Positions 1 through 6,967 of a DNA stretch of 19,740 bases are shown here, in pieces. The translations under genes were made by a program, and so were the position numbers. Location: the NCBI GenBank assembly GCA_029977605.1, contig JAPOKN010000021.1, positions 1 to 19,740 on the forward strand, written 5' to 3'. How positions within the stretch are numbered: the stretch's first letter is position 1; every line of letters starts with the position of its first letter. The notes beneath the pieces were generated by a model. That model did not search any database. It saw only the letters and a list, made by a program, of their open reading frames with translations, and was not told where the DNA came from. The DNA is from Methanobacteriota archaeon (GTDB taxonomy: Archaea > Thermoplasmatota > Poseidoniia > MGIII > CG-Epi1).

Positions 1-1680
1 GCAATGCCTTCTGGCGAAAATACATTAGATTATCAGTCAATGCTTCTTAACAACATATGTGAAGCATTGAATGATGATGCTTTCGAAGCTGTAACTCTTG
101 CTGATCACCATGATGAGGCAGGAGACGTTGAAATTCATGCAGAAGCCATGACTCACAAGGTATCCTATCCTGAAATGGATGATGATCATGATGACCACGG
201 AGATGATCATGATGATCATGCAGATCATAAACATGCAATGGCTGAAAAGGTAATCAGCAATCCAGCAGATTGTCCTTCAGATACGGTTGTATCTGTATTC
301 CATCTTGAAGAAGGAGAATATTTATTAGAATTTGAATACGGAGCAGTTGCAGAGTTTGACATGGTAGTTCTCAAGATGATGGGCGGTCACGCTCACCACG
401 ACCACCATGGCCACGGAGATGACAATGAAACTCATGACGGCCATGATGACAATGAAACTCATGATGATCATGATGACCACGAAGATGATCACCATGAAGA
501 GATGACTGAATTAATGTCTATCTTCAATAGTTCAGACGCAGATGGCGATGGCTTCCTAAATCTAACCGAACTTGAGCATTTTATTCCAGCAGTAATGGAG
601 TTTGATGATGAAGATGGCCATGATGATCACGATGGCCATGGAGATGATGACCATGATGACAATGAAACTCATGATGATCATGGTGATAATGAAACCCATG
701 ATGATGAGGAAGATGAATTCGCATTGACTCCAGAAGATGTGTTAATGATGTTTGATACCAACAACGATTCATTACTTTCTTTTGATGAATTCTGGCACTC
801 TTGGGAAGATGAAGATGATGAATCTTACTGTTATGATATGGGTAATCATGCTATTGTAGATGCAACAGAAGAAGAGTGTACTTCTCCATACGTTTGGGTT
901 GAAGAAAGTCATGATGGCCACGATGACCACGAAGAGCACCCTGTAGCTTTCGCCACTCTTCACATAGAGGAAGAAGGTGACTATGGTTTTGCTTTACCAT
1001 CAGGTATTGAATACTTCATTCTAATGAGTGAAGGTGGCCACGACGGCCATGATGACCACGGAGATGACCATGATGATCACGGAGATGATGAAGACCATTC
1101 AGATGATGACGAAATAGTTGCAGATGAAGATGAAGAAGCTTTCGACTACGATCCTCACAGCTGGTTGAGTCCAGTAGCTTACAAAGCACAAATTGATGTT
1201 GTCCTGAATGCTTTAGTTACGGCTTTCCCAGAAGGAGAAGCAGACTTCAAAGCTAATGCCGAAGCATACTCGGTTGAACTTGATACATTGGATGCAAACT
1301 ATACTGCAGCATTTGATGCAGGCGGAACTTGTGAAGCAAGTAATACCGAAAAGACAATTGTGGCTAACCACAATGCTTATGCTTACATCTCAGAAAGATA
1401 CGACATTGAAATCTTAACAGTTCACGGTCTTGATCCTGAGGGTGAACCATCAGCTGCAGACATAGCAGAAGTTGTTGAGCAAATTGAGGAAAAGAACTTG
1501 ACAGTTCTATATGTCGAGGAGTACACAAGTACAAGCTCAGTTGATAGTATCGTGGAGCAAACTGGAGTTACTATTAAGATTCTGTACACTATGGAATTGC
1601 CTCCTAAAGATAGCGAGGATACTTATCTAACCTTGATGAATAAGAATCTAAACAGTCTTGTGGAAGGTATGGGGTGCTGA
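1..1680 (+). CDS. znuA: Zinc ABC transporter substrate-binding protein (ZnuA-like), 5' truncated
   Basis: This is the extracellular metal-binding component that hands zinc to the ZnuB/ZnuC pump encoded downstream. The frame is open at base 1, so the signal peptide, most of the N-lobe and the first metal-ligand histidine lie outside the window. Numbered from the Met at base 4, the C-terminal lobe is recognisable from about residue 380: a DPHSWLSP motif (His385), VANHNAY (His456) and a typical C-lobe ending in LVEGMGC. Family members carry a short His-rich loop just before the DPHxWLSP motif. Here about 340 residues of Asp/His/Glu-rich sequence occupy that place, including two EF-hand loops and two similar beta-type segments. 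The assignment as a metal-binding protein is strong. Zinc rather than manganese is inferred from the His-rich insert and the neighbours. Confidence 0.9.
   Translation, partial: AMPSGENTLDYQSMLLNNICEALNDDAFEAVTLADHHDEAGDVEIHAEAMTHKVSYPEMDDDHDDHGDDHDDHADHKHAMAEKVISNPADCPSDTVVSVFHLEEGEYLLEFEYGAVAEFDMVVLKMMGGHAHHDHHGHGDDNETHDGHDDNETHDDHDDHEDDHHEEMTELMSIFNSSDADGDGFLNLTELEHFIPAVMEFDDEDGHDDHDGHGDDDHDDNETHDDHGDNETHDDEEDEFALTPEDVLMMFDTNNDSLLSFDEFWHSWEDEDDESYCYDMGNHAIVDATEEECTSPYVWVEESHDGHDDHEEHPVAFATLHIEEEGDYGFALPSGIEYFILMSEGGHDGHDDHGDDHDDHGDDEDHSDDDEIVADEDEEAFDYDPHSWLSPVAYKAQIDVVLNALVTAFPEGEADFKANAEAYSVELDTLDANYTAAFDAGGTCEASNTEKTIVANHNAYAYISERYDIEILTVHGLDPEGEPSAADIAEVVEQIEEKNLTVLYVEEYTSTSSVDSIVEQTGVTIKILYTMELPPKDSEDTYLTLMNKNLNSLVEGMGC
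109..1140 (+). other. His/Asp-rich insert of ZnuA with an EF-hand pair and duplicated modules
   Basis: Within the ZnuA-like protein, HDDH/HGDD tracts lie near bases 178-234, 388-498, 613-708, 907-945 and 1036-1110. Between them sit two canonical 12-residue EF-hand loops. The first, at bases 535-570, has D, D, D, G and E at loop positions 1, 3, 5, 6 and 12. The second, at bases 754-789, has D, N, D and E at positions 1, 3, 5 and 12. Two similar segments, residues about 90-130 and 312-346, share a hydrophobic EEGxY core and end in GGH just before a His tract, which suggests an internal duplication. A CYDMGNH segment lies between the second EF-hand and the second copy. Metal binding (zinc by His/Asp, calcium by the EF-hands) is inferred from the motifs. 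Confidence 0.8.
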
Positions 1681-1697
1681 ATCTAAAAGAAATGAAA

Positions 1698-1705
1698 GGA
1701 GGTGA
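1698..1705 (+). promoter_or_regulatory. Very strong Shine-Dalgarno site (GGAGGTGA)
   Basis: The eight bases GGAGGTGA fully match the anti-Shine-Dalgarno end of archaeal 16S rRNA and lie three bases before the ATG at 1709. This fixes the start of the 57-aa protein and suggests high translation from the internal position of the zinc operon mRNA. Confidence 0.8.
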
Positions 1706-1708
1706 ATA

Positions 1709-1882
1709 ATGGAATTCTATAATGTAAAACTAAAAAAGAAAGTTAATGTCGATGAAAAAGACTTTGAAGTTGTTACCATGAAAAACGGTAGACCTGCAGC
1801 AAAAGCTGAAGTAACTATCGATGGAGAAACACACAAAATGTTCAAAATCCTTTCAAAGGCAGATGCTGAAAAATATGCATAA
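1709..1882 (+). CDS. 57-aa cysteine-free paralog of the DUF5679 zinc-ribbon protein
   Basis: This small basic protein sits between znuA (28 bases upstream) and znuC (24 bases downstream) on the same strand, behind a perfect Shine-Dalgarno site. Its sequence aligns end to end with the 47-aa protein at 3733-3876. Both start ME-x-Y-x-VK-x-K-x-K, both contain VTMKNGR, and both close with M-(F/Y)-(K/R)-IL-x-KA. All four cysteines of the 47-aa protein are absent here; Cys5 and Cys8 are replaced by Asn and Leu, and the second CxxC is gone. This copy has no cysteine at all and a ten-residue C-terminal tail. Position inside the zinc-uptake operon suggests expression when zinc is scarce, replacing the zinc-binding copy. 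That role is inference; homology of the two proteins is directly visible. Confidence 0.85.
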   Translation: MEFYNVKLKKKVNVDEKDFEVVTMKNGRPAAKAEVTIDGETHKMFKILSKADAEKYA

Positions 1883-1906
1883 TTTAAAAGAATATCATGT
1901 CAAATT

Positions 1907-2710
1907 ATGCTAACCAACAAATCATCGCCACCTCTCAAGATAGATAAGCTAACAGTCGTTCGATCAGGAAATCAGGTTCTTGAAGACGTATGTTTAACTA
2001 TCAATCGTGGCGAATTTGTTGGACTTGTAGGTCCAAATGGAGGTGGGAAAACTACACTTCTTCTCACCATACTGGGCCTTCTAAAGTATAGAAAGGGTAG
2101 AATTGAGCTATATGGACGAACAAAACCGTCAAGCTCCACATTTGGAAAGTTAGGTTGGGTTTCCCAGCATGCATCAAATATTCCTAAAAATATCAAACTA
2201 ACAGTTAAAGAACTTGTTCAGTTAGGCACATTAAATTCAAGTAACATGTTTTGGCCATTTAATAAGGAACAGAATAAGCAAGTTAATGAAGCGATAGAAT
2301 TAGCTGGCTTAAAATCCGTAGAAAATAGTAATGTTTCTACTCTCTCTGGAGGGCAACGCCAACGTGCAGTTATAGCTCGCGTTTTAGCTTCAAAGGCTGA
2401 ATTCATATTGTTAGATGAGCCGTTAGTAGGCATTGATCGAGAGTCAAGAAATTCTCTTATGAAATTTTTAGATAAACTTTGCCATGAAGCTCAAAAAACA
2501 ATATTGATGATTTCTCATGATATTGCAGCAATCCAACAAGCTTCTCATAGGATGATTTTTCTCGAAGAAAGAATTAGGTATGATGGAGCTGCAGACTGTT
2601 TTCCTGACTTGACAGCTTTAGCTAATTTGCGAGGAATTGAGCCAGTTCACGAGGATAGTCACTCAAAAAAAACGCTTTATCAATTAGAAGATATGGGTGG
2701 TAAACAATGA
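1907..2710 (+). CDS. znuC: Zinc ABC transporter ATP-binding protein
   Basis: This is the cytoplasmic ATPase of the zinc importer. The 267-aa length fits the family. Visible motifs are Walker A GPNGGGKTT (residues 42-50, with Gly where Ala is usual), Q-loop Gln87, signature LSGGQRQR (146-153), Walker B FILLDE (166-171) and the H-loop His204. The start at 1907 was preferred because the nearby ATG at 1897 is in another frame. The stop overlaps the ATG of the permease gene by four bases (ATGA), so the two are translationally coupled. Confidence 0.93.
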   Translation: MLTNKSSPPLKIDKLTVVRSGNQVLEDVCLTINRGEFVGLVGPNGGGKTTLLLTILGLLKYRKGRIELYGRTKPSSSTFGKLGWVSQHASNIPKNIKLTVKELVQLGTLNSSNMFWPFNKEQNKQVNEAIELAGLKSVENSNVSTLSGGQRQRAVIARVLASKAEFILLDEPLVGIDRESRNSLMKFLDKLCHEAQKTILMISHDIAAIQQASHRMIFLEERIRYDGAADCFPDLTALANLRGIEPVHEDSHSKKTLYQLEDMGGKQ

Positions 2711-3624
2711 CAATTGGCGAGTTAGTTTTGAAAATACTAGGGCCTGTCTTAGAACTTATTGCCCCTTTAATGCCTGGAGAAATATTTCCCTACTTCTTTA
2801 CGATGGAAATGTTCCAGCGATCTTTAATTGCAGCATTAATGGTGACAATTGTTGCAGGTCTTCTTGGCATATTCTTACTCATGAGAAATCTAGCCCTCAT
2901 TGGAGACGGTTTGGCACACGTATCTTTCGGTGGAGTGGCTATAGCGATTGTTCTAGGTTCTACAACACCTTTGTCATATGCTTTAGCCCTGAGCATTATC
3001 TCAGCAATTTTAATCCACGAGATGCAGACAAGGCAAATACTAACTGGCGATGCTTCAATTGCCATTTTTCTAACGGGAATGCTAGCTTTAGGTCTAGTAG
3101 TATTACGAATTTGGGGAGGAGGAATACAAACAGATATCGAAGGATACTTATTTGGTAGTTTGTTGTTAATCGATGAAACAAGTTTTGATTTAATTTGTAC
3201 AGTTTCTATTATTTCAGTATTTTTCCTGATAATTATGCAAAAAGTATTACTTGTATGTAGTGTTGATCCACTTGTAGCACAGGTACAGGGAATTCCTGTT
3301 AGAGCTACAGGCCTTGCTTTTAGTATACTTACAGCATCTATTGTTGTCAGTATGGTTCAGGTAATGGGAGCACTTTTAGTTACTGCTCTACTCGTCACGC
3401 CCTCAGCAACAGCTCAGTTAATTAGCAACAGTTTTCGTTCTTGTTTAATTTGGGCTCAGTTTTTTGGCCTCACATCTGTAATTCTAGGACTTTATTATTC
3501 TGCAGAGTTGGAAACAGGCAGTGGGTCTATGATTGCGCTAGTAACAGCAGTTGTTTTTGCAATAGTAGCAATTTTCCAGCACGTGTTAAAGCAGATGGCT
3601 ACACCTAGTGAGAATTACAATTAA
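2707..3624 (+). CDS. znuB: Zinc ABC transporter permease
   Basis: This is the integral membrane subunit of the importer, of the ABC-3 family (ZnuB/TroC/MntB). The 305 residues are mostly hydrophobic, with roughly eight to nine membrane segments. Near residues 60-77 is the LLMRNLALIGDGLAH region, matching the family's conserved RxxLxGDGLAH motif. A later ALLVTALLVTPSATAQL segment is also typical. It overlaps znuC by four bases. Substrate specificity among zinc, manganese and iron cannot be read from the permease; zinc is inferred from the His-rich binding protein and the adjacent zinc-ribbon paralogs. Confidence 0.92.
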   Translation: MTIGELVLKILGPVLELIAPLMPGEIFPYFFTMEMFQRSLIAALMVTIVAGLLGIFLLMRNLALIGDGLAHVSFGGVAIAIVLGSTTPLSYALALSIISAILIHEMQTRQILTGDASIAIFLTGMLALGLVVLRIWGGGIQTDIEGYLFGSLLLIDETSFDLICTVSIISVFFLIIMQKVLLVCSVDPLVAQVQGIPVRATGLAFSILTASIVVSMVQVMGALLVTALLVTPSATAQLISNSFRSCLIWAQFFGLTSVILGLYYSAELETGSGSMIALVTAVVFAIVAIFQHVLKQMATPSENYN

Positions 3625-3627
3625 GAA

Positions 3628-3671
3628 TAGGAAAATATTAGGAAAATATTAGAAAACTAATAGAAAAGTAA
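3628..3671 (+). repeat. Four tandem 11-bp repeats (TAGRAAAnTAW)
   Basis: Starting three bases after the znuB stop, four 11-base units run head to tail: TAGGAAAATAT (3628), TAGGAAAATAT (3639), TAGAAAACTAA (3650) and TAGAAAAGTAA (3661). The last ends directly before a TATA-like segment at 3673. The spacing is about one DNA turn, so a bound protein would contact the same face. This suggests an operator or activator array for the 47-aa zinc-ribbon gene; the binding factor is unknown. Confidence 0.8.
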
Positions 3672-3672
3672 T

Positions 3673-3721
3673 CTTTATATACTGTCTTTGTCAGCCGTTT
3701 GCTTTATATGCTGTCTTCCTC
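3673..3721 (+). promoter_or_regulatory. Duplicated TATA promoter segment before the zinc-ribbon gene
   Basis: Two 20-base segments at 3673-3692 and 3702-3721 agree at 17 positions. Each begins CTTTATAT, an archaeal TATA box, followed by (A/G)CTGTCTT. The downstream box would place transcription start near 3730-3735, at the ATG at 3733, giving a leaderless mRNA. The upstream box would start near 3700. Two promoters, or one duplicated promoter, may raise expression of this very short gene. Confidence 0.6.
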
Positions 3722-3732
3722 GATGTAGAAGT

Positions 3733-3876
3733 ATGGAAGGATACTGCGTAAAGTGTAAAGCCAAAAGAGAAATAGGTAACGGACAAGAAGTCACAATGAA
3801 GAATGGTCGCAAAGCAATGAAAGGATCATGCGGAACTTGTGGCACTGGAATGTACCGCATTCTTGGTAAAGCATAA
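3733..3876 (+). CDS. 47-aa zinc-ribbon protein, DUF5679 type
   Basis: This small cytosolic protein has Cys5-x2-Cys8 and Cys33-x2-Cys36, a four-cysteine zinc ribbon, with a basic core (VTMKNGRKAMKG) and a C-terminal MYRILGKA. It matches the DUF5679 family, whose molecular function is not established to my knowledge. The ATG at 3733 is chosen over upstream in-frame codons because family members start ME(A/G)YCVKC and a TATA box lies about 26 bases before it. It has its own promoter downstream of the zinc operon. A cysteine-free homolog is encoded at 1709-1882. Its strong promoter signals and basic character suggest an abundant RNA- or ribosome-associated protein, but that is only inference. Confidence 0.85.
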   Translation: MEGYCVKCKAKREIGNGQEVTMKNGRKAMKGSCGTCGTGMYRILGKA

Positions 3877-3884
3877 GATAGGTA

Positions 3885-3901
3885 GCTAAAGTCAATTTAG
3901 C
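3885..3901. terminator. Small hairpin after the zinc-ribbon gene
   Basis: GCTAAA and TTTAGC (6 bp) flank a five-base loop, eight bases after the stop codon at 3876. It may be part of the 3' end of the transcript. Archaeal termination depends mainly on T-tracts, so the role is uncertain. Confidence 0.3.
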
Positions 3902-3919
3902 CAATAAAGTAGTTGCTAC

Positions 3920-3952
3920 ACTCTCAAATTAAATAATAAACTTTTTGAGAGT
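3920..3952. terminator. Inverted repeat between convergent genes, probable bidirectional terminator
   Basis: A perfect 9-bp stem (ACTCTCAAA / TTTGAGAGT) with a 15-base AT-rich loop lies in the gap between the + strand zinc-ribbon gene and the - strand DUF4112 gene. It has A/T runs on both sides, so it could serve both transcripts. Confidence 0.5.
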
Positions 3953-3971
3953 TCGCTTCTACTTATTCAGT

Positions 3972-4334
3972 TTATTTTTCGAAGCGTGCTATATGCTTCT
4001 CAATAATATTCATATTTCTTTTATTAGATTTCCAAAATACGTCAAATATATCTCCTGCAACAGGAATTACTCCTACAGTAGTATCTAGAATAATATTAGC
4101 TAGCATCGAAAAAATAGCGCGTTTTGGTAAATTCATTTTCATTGCAGCTCTCAACATATACAACGAAAAAATACCGCTTACTAAATCTCCGCCTCCTGGA
4201 ACTAACCCTAGTACAGCATCCATTCCAAATTTTATGTTTGTTCCAGGAATGGTAAAGCTTTCATCTAAATTTTTACTTAGTTGTCTTAACCTAACAAGCT
4301 TTTCGTCTAAAATTTCTTTTTCGTCATCATTCAT
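3972..4334 (-). CDS. DUF4112 membrane-associated protein
   Basis: This 120-aa protein matches the DUF4112 family throughout: an IPGTNIKFGMDAVLGLVPGGGD core, a hydrophobic stretch, a second VGVIPVAGDIFD element and an ending of FWKSNKRNMNIIEKH. Two hydrophobic segments (about residues 38-62 and 78-100), each with a Pro/Gly-rich PGxGD or PVAGD turn, suggest paired membrane hairpins. The family's function is unknown. Its start overlaps the end of the upstream ArsR-type gene by eight bases, so the two are probably co-translated. Confidence 0.82.
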   Translation of the reverse strand: MNDDEKEILDEKLVRLRQLSKNLDESFTIPGTNIKFGMDAVLGLVPGGGDLVSGIFSLYMLRAAMKMNLPKRAIFSMLANIILDTTVGVIPVAGDIFDVFWKSNKRNMNIIEKHIARFEK

Positions 4335-4656
4335 ATTTATTTTCTTGATTAGTTAAAAAGTCCTTTATTTTATCTCTTAGCAAAATATCTTCCTCAGGTT
4401 TATTATTATTTTGTACTGCCGCATTCAACCACGTTTTCATTTTTGAGTCTATGATAGTATAAATTTTATTTCTTCCTATTCTCTTTTGAGAGATTATCTT
4501 TGCTTCTTTCAAGGTTGCAAGATGTCTTGATACGGTAGTTTGATCTTTTTCAGATATCTTAGTTAAGTCTGTAACGTTATGTTCTTTAATCATCAACATT
4601 TCTATTATTTTCAATCGCGTATCATTTCCTAAGGCTTTGAAAACAATAGCGTTCAT
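4327..4656 (-). CDS. ArsR-family winged-helix regulator
   Basis: This 109-aa DNA-binding protein has an ArsR-type winged helix. The N-terminus FKALGNDTRLKIIEML is characteristic, followed by the HTH (about residues 28-55, with TTVSRHLATLKEAKII as recognition region) and a basic wing. It has no cysteine and no His-rich last helix, so neither the classic alpha3 nor alpha5 metal sites of SmtB/ArsR are visible. It probably senses something other than metal by those sites, or acts constitutively. It lies 34 bases after the prenyltransferase gene and overlaps DUF4112. Palindromic sequence just before its start may be an autoregulatory operator. Confidence 0.82.
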   Translation of the reverse strand: MNAIVFKALGNDTRLKIIEMLMIKEHNVTDLTKISEKDQTTVSRHLATLKEAKIISQKRIGRNKIYTIIDSKMKTWLNAAVQNNNKPEEDILLRDKIKDFLTNQENKYE

Positions 4657-4690
4657 AAATGTATGTATAAATGTACATATATTAATATAT
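4656..4690 (-). promoter_or_regulatory. Promoter/operator of the ArsR-type gene with palindromes
   Basis: A perfect 14-bp palindrome ATATATTAATATAT (4677-4690) starts right after the prenyltransferase stop. It abuts ATGTACAT (4671-4678), another palindrome. TAAATGTA occurs twice 12 bases apart (4656-4663, 4668-4675). On the - strand the ATATATTAATATAT element lies 21-34 bases before the ATG at 4656, so it can act as TATA box for a leaderless mRNA. The other repeats would lie over the start site, a usual place for self-repression. Confidence 0.5.
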
Positions 4691-5521
4691 CTAAAGGCCT
4701 GCAGAAGCGATAAATGCTAACATCGCGATTCCCATTCCTTGTTTTATACTCTTTTGTCCCGAAAAATAATTTTCATTCCTGGCATTTTGAAAACCAATTA
4801 ACATCATTATGTTGGCTGCAGAAATTCCAATTAAATAAGCGTTTAAAGCCATACCATCAAATTGAGGAACTGCAGTATAGCTTAGTGAAATTGCTGTAAT
4901 CAGAATAACGCCAGCTACAATTAAAGAATTTGGAATTCCTATTCTTGCAGGCAGAGTTAACCTGTCCTTATCACCTTCAAGATCTTGAATGTCTTTAATG
5001 ATTTCGCGAGAAATTGTCGCGAAAAAGGCAAGTCCAAACATCCATAAAGTTGGCCCAGGGTCGTTAACCACCATTCCAGCAAAAAGGAAAACTGCACCGG
5101 ACATGAATCCTACCGCAATATTTCCAGACATACCTAGGGCTTTCAACTGATTTTCGTATGAAATTAGCGTTACAGTTCCTATAAGTGCTATGATAAAAGG
5201 TAGCTTATTAGCAAGTCCAAAAAGAACAATCAACAATCCTCCTGTCAACAGGAATTGTGAATAAAGTAGAGTGTTTTCAGCACTGATTAACCCTGCAGGA
5301 ATAGGTCTATTTGGATGATTTTCTTTATCAGATTCTCGATCATTATAATCATTTAGTGCATTACCTCCACCAACAAGCATCATTGCTGAAATTGATGCAA
5401 TTAATATTTCTACTTGAAAATCTACAATATTCTCTCCAGCTGCAATAAAAGAACCGGCAATTACAGCAACTGCAGTTAGTACAACATTTCCGGGCCTTGT
5501 TAACGCAAGATATGGATTCAT
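4691..5521 (-). CDS. Geranylgeranylglycerol-phosphate geranylgeranyltransferase (DGGGP synthase), UbiA family
   Basis: This membrane enzyme is predicted to add the second geranylgeranyl chain to geranylgeranylglyceryl phosphate, forming the archaeal diether lipid core. The first Asp-rich motif is N57-D58-x2-D61-x3-D65 in NALNDYNDRESDKENHPNRP. The second is D177-IQD-LEGD184. The NRPIPAG and RxxxKDIQDxEGD patterns and 276-aa length fit archaeal DGGGP synthases. About eight to nine hydrophobic helices are visible. Other UbiA enzymes (menaquinone or heme side-chain transferases) are possible but fit less well. It is the first gene of a prenyltransferase-ArsR-DUF4112 run on the - strand. Confidence 0.88.
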   Translation of the reverse strand: MNPYLALTRPGNVVLTAVAVIAGSFIAAGENIVDFQVEILIASISAMMLVGGGNALNDYNDRESDKENHPNRPIPAGLISAENTLLYSQFLLTGGLLIVLFGLANKLPFIIALIGTVTLISYENQLKALGMSGNIAVGFMSGAVFLFAGMVVNDPGPTLWMFGLAFFATISREIIKDIQDLEGDKDRLTLPARIGIPNSLIVAGVILITAISLSYTAVPQFDGMALNAYLIGISAANIMMLIGFQNARNENYFSGQKSIKQGMGIAMLAFIASAGL

Positions 5522-5575
5522 TTACAATAACTTCCTAATTAGTAATTCGGCTGGGTTTGAAAAGAGGAACGGTTC

Positions 5576-6967
5576 CTAAATTGATTTATTTTTGGCAGTT
5601 GGAAAAATTATAGTAAAAGTGGCTCCCTCGCCTAATTTAGATTCGAGTTCCAATTTTGCGTCGTGTTTTTCAATTATCTTTCTAACTACGTGCAATCCTA
5701 ATCCAGTACCTTTACCAGGTTCTTTAGTGGTAAAAAAGGGGTCGAAAATTTTCTTTTGAGTAGCTTCATCCATTCCACTGCCATTGTCTTTTACAGATAT
5801 TAAGCATTTATTTTCAGATTTTTTAGTAATTAGCCATAGTTTACCCTTGTTATTCATCGCATCTACTGCATTATTAACAAAATTAGTAATTACTTGAGTG
5901 AGTTCGGATGAGCTTCCAATCACCACAGCTTCATCTGTATACTGTTTTACAATTTCTATAGAACGTAAATTTCTTGTATGTTTTGAGATTTCCATTGATT
6001 TATCAGCAATATCATTTAAATTAATTGATGAATTTCCAGTTGTTCTTGCATCTCTCGCATGCGTTGACAAATCATTTACAATTTCGGATATTCTTTTTGA
6101 AGCTTCTACAATTTCATGTGCATCGCCTTGGATACGAGGCAAATCATCGTCATCTACAATAGACTCAGATAATGCCATGATAACTTGCAGAGGATTTCTG
6201 ATTTCGTGCGCAATTCCTGAAATAACAACTCCTAAACTAGCCATTTTTTCAGCTTGAATTAATTCTTGATTAGTTTTTTCAGCTTCATTTTGAGCATCTA
6301 TTTTCTCGGTTATATCAACTCCATAAATATTAACATAAGAATGCTCCTTAATTGGAACAAAAGTACATGCGTAAATCCGCTCTCCTAGAGTATGATCAAT
6401 ATCAATATACCTGTCGTTCTCAAGACACTCATCAATTGTCTTTTGCAATATTTCTGGTACTTTTTGCCCTATTCCAGAGTTTAGTTCTAACAATATTTGT
6501 TTTTTAGCAGGAGCATTTGCAAAGATCACGTTTCCTTTGTCATTAACCCTTATTACTGAATGAGGATTTTCTTCAGGGAATCTTGCTAAATTTTCTATTT
6601 CTTTTTGACTTTCAGTTATGTCTACACCGTATATTATGACATAATCCTCTTTACTGAAAGGAACAAACGTAGCATTGTATACACATCCTTCGAATATCAA
6701 AGTCTTAGAGATAGGCGTTCCATCCCCCTCAAGTGCAGCTTTCATAGTTTTCAGAAAATCAATTATTTTATTTCTATCTCTTAAATTATCTAGTTTACTA
6801 AATATACTATTTTCAGAGGCTTTATTGGCAAATAATATTTTACCTTCCGATGAAACTTGTACTACATAGTGAGGATTTGATTGAGGAAATTTAACTGCCT
6901 CTTCTAGTTTCTTATTTATCTTTTCAAATTGTAATTTTAAGTCTTCGTCGGATGATTTACTCGGCAT
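5576..6967 (-). CDS. Cytosolic histidine kinase with two PAS domains
   Basis: The 463-aa sensor kinase has no membrane segment. Two PAS domains, residues about 27-118 and 130-220, are related: each begins FPxxNPHxV, has a G-(K/N)-(I/V)-(L/I)-FAN stretch, and ends YGVDITE, so they probably arose by duplication. The kinase core follows: H-box GIAHEIRNPL with phospho-acceptor His254, N-box TNFVNNAVDA (about 361-370), G1 DNGSG (394-398), F-box FDPFFTTK and G2 GKGTGLGL (418-425). The start overlaps the response-regulator stop by 11 bases, indicating a cognate pair. The signal cannot be read from sequence, though soluble PAS pairs commonly sense redox, gas or light through bound cofactors. Confidence 0.92.
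   Translation of the reverse strand: MPSKSSDEDLKLQFEKINKKLEEAVKFPQSNPHYVVQVSSEGKILFANKASENSIFSKLDNLRDRNKIIDFLKTMKAALEGDGTPISKTLIFEGCVYNATFVPFSKEDYVIIYGVDITESQKEIENLARFPEENPHSVIRVNDKGNVIFANAPAKKQILLELNSGIGQKVPEILQKTIDECLENDRYIDIDHTLGERIYACTFVPIKEHSYVNIYGVDITEKIDAQNEAEKTNQELIQAEKMASLGVVISGIAHEIRNPLQVIMALSESIVDDDDLPRIQGDAHEIVEASKRISEIVNDLSTHARDARTTGNSSINLNDIADKSMEISKHTRNLRSIEIVKQYTDEAVVIGSSSELTQVITNFVNNAVDAMNNKGKLWLITKKSENKCLISVKDNGSGMDEATQKKIFDPFFTTKEPGKGTGLGLHVVRKIIEKHDAKLELESKLGEGATFTIIFPTAKNKSI

Noticed and set aside
37..963. Open frames on the - strand opposite the ZnuA gene, rich in His or Ile/Met
   Set aside because: They arise from the repetitive GAT/CAT codons of the His/Asp tracts read in reverse; no start signals and no family resemblance.
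178..1110. DNA-level tandem repeats as a CRISPR or satellite
   Set aside because: The repetition is codon-level (HDDH, DDNETHDDH) inside an open frame and irregular in spacing; there are no spacers.
2697..3158. A 153-codon + frame overlapping the start of znuB
   Set aside because: It is a shifted reading of znuB, rich in Cys, Trp and Asn in a way real proteins here are not, while the znuB frame has clear membrane-protein and family features.
4327..4656. The ArsR-type protein as the zinc sensor for the znu operon
   Set aside because: It has no cysteines and no His/Asp set in the last helix as in SmtB/CzrA, lies in a convergent unit, and its palindromes do not resemble the 11-bp repeats at 3628-3671.
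5565..5577. AGGAACGGTTCCT, a 13-base inverted repeat at the end of the kinase gene
   Set aside because: The stem is short with a one-base centre and overlaps the stop codon; no T-tract or second copy, so a terminator or operator cannot be claimed.
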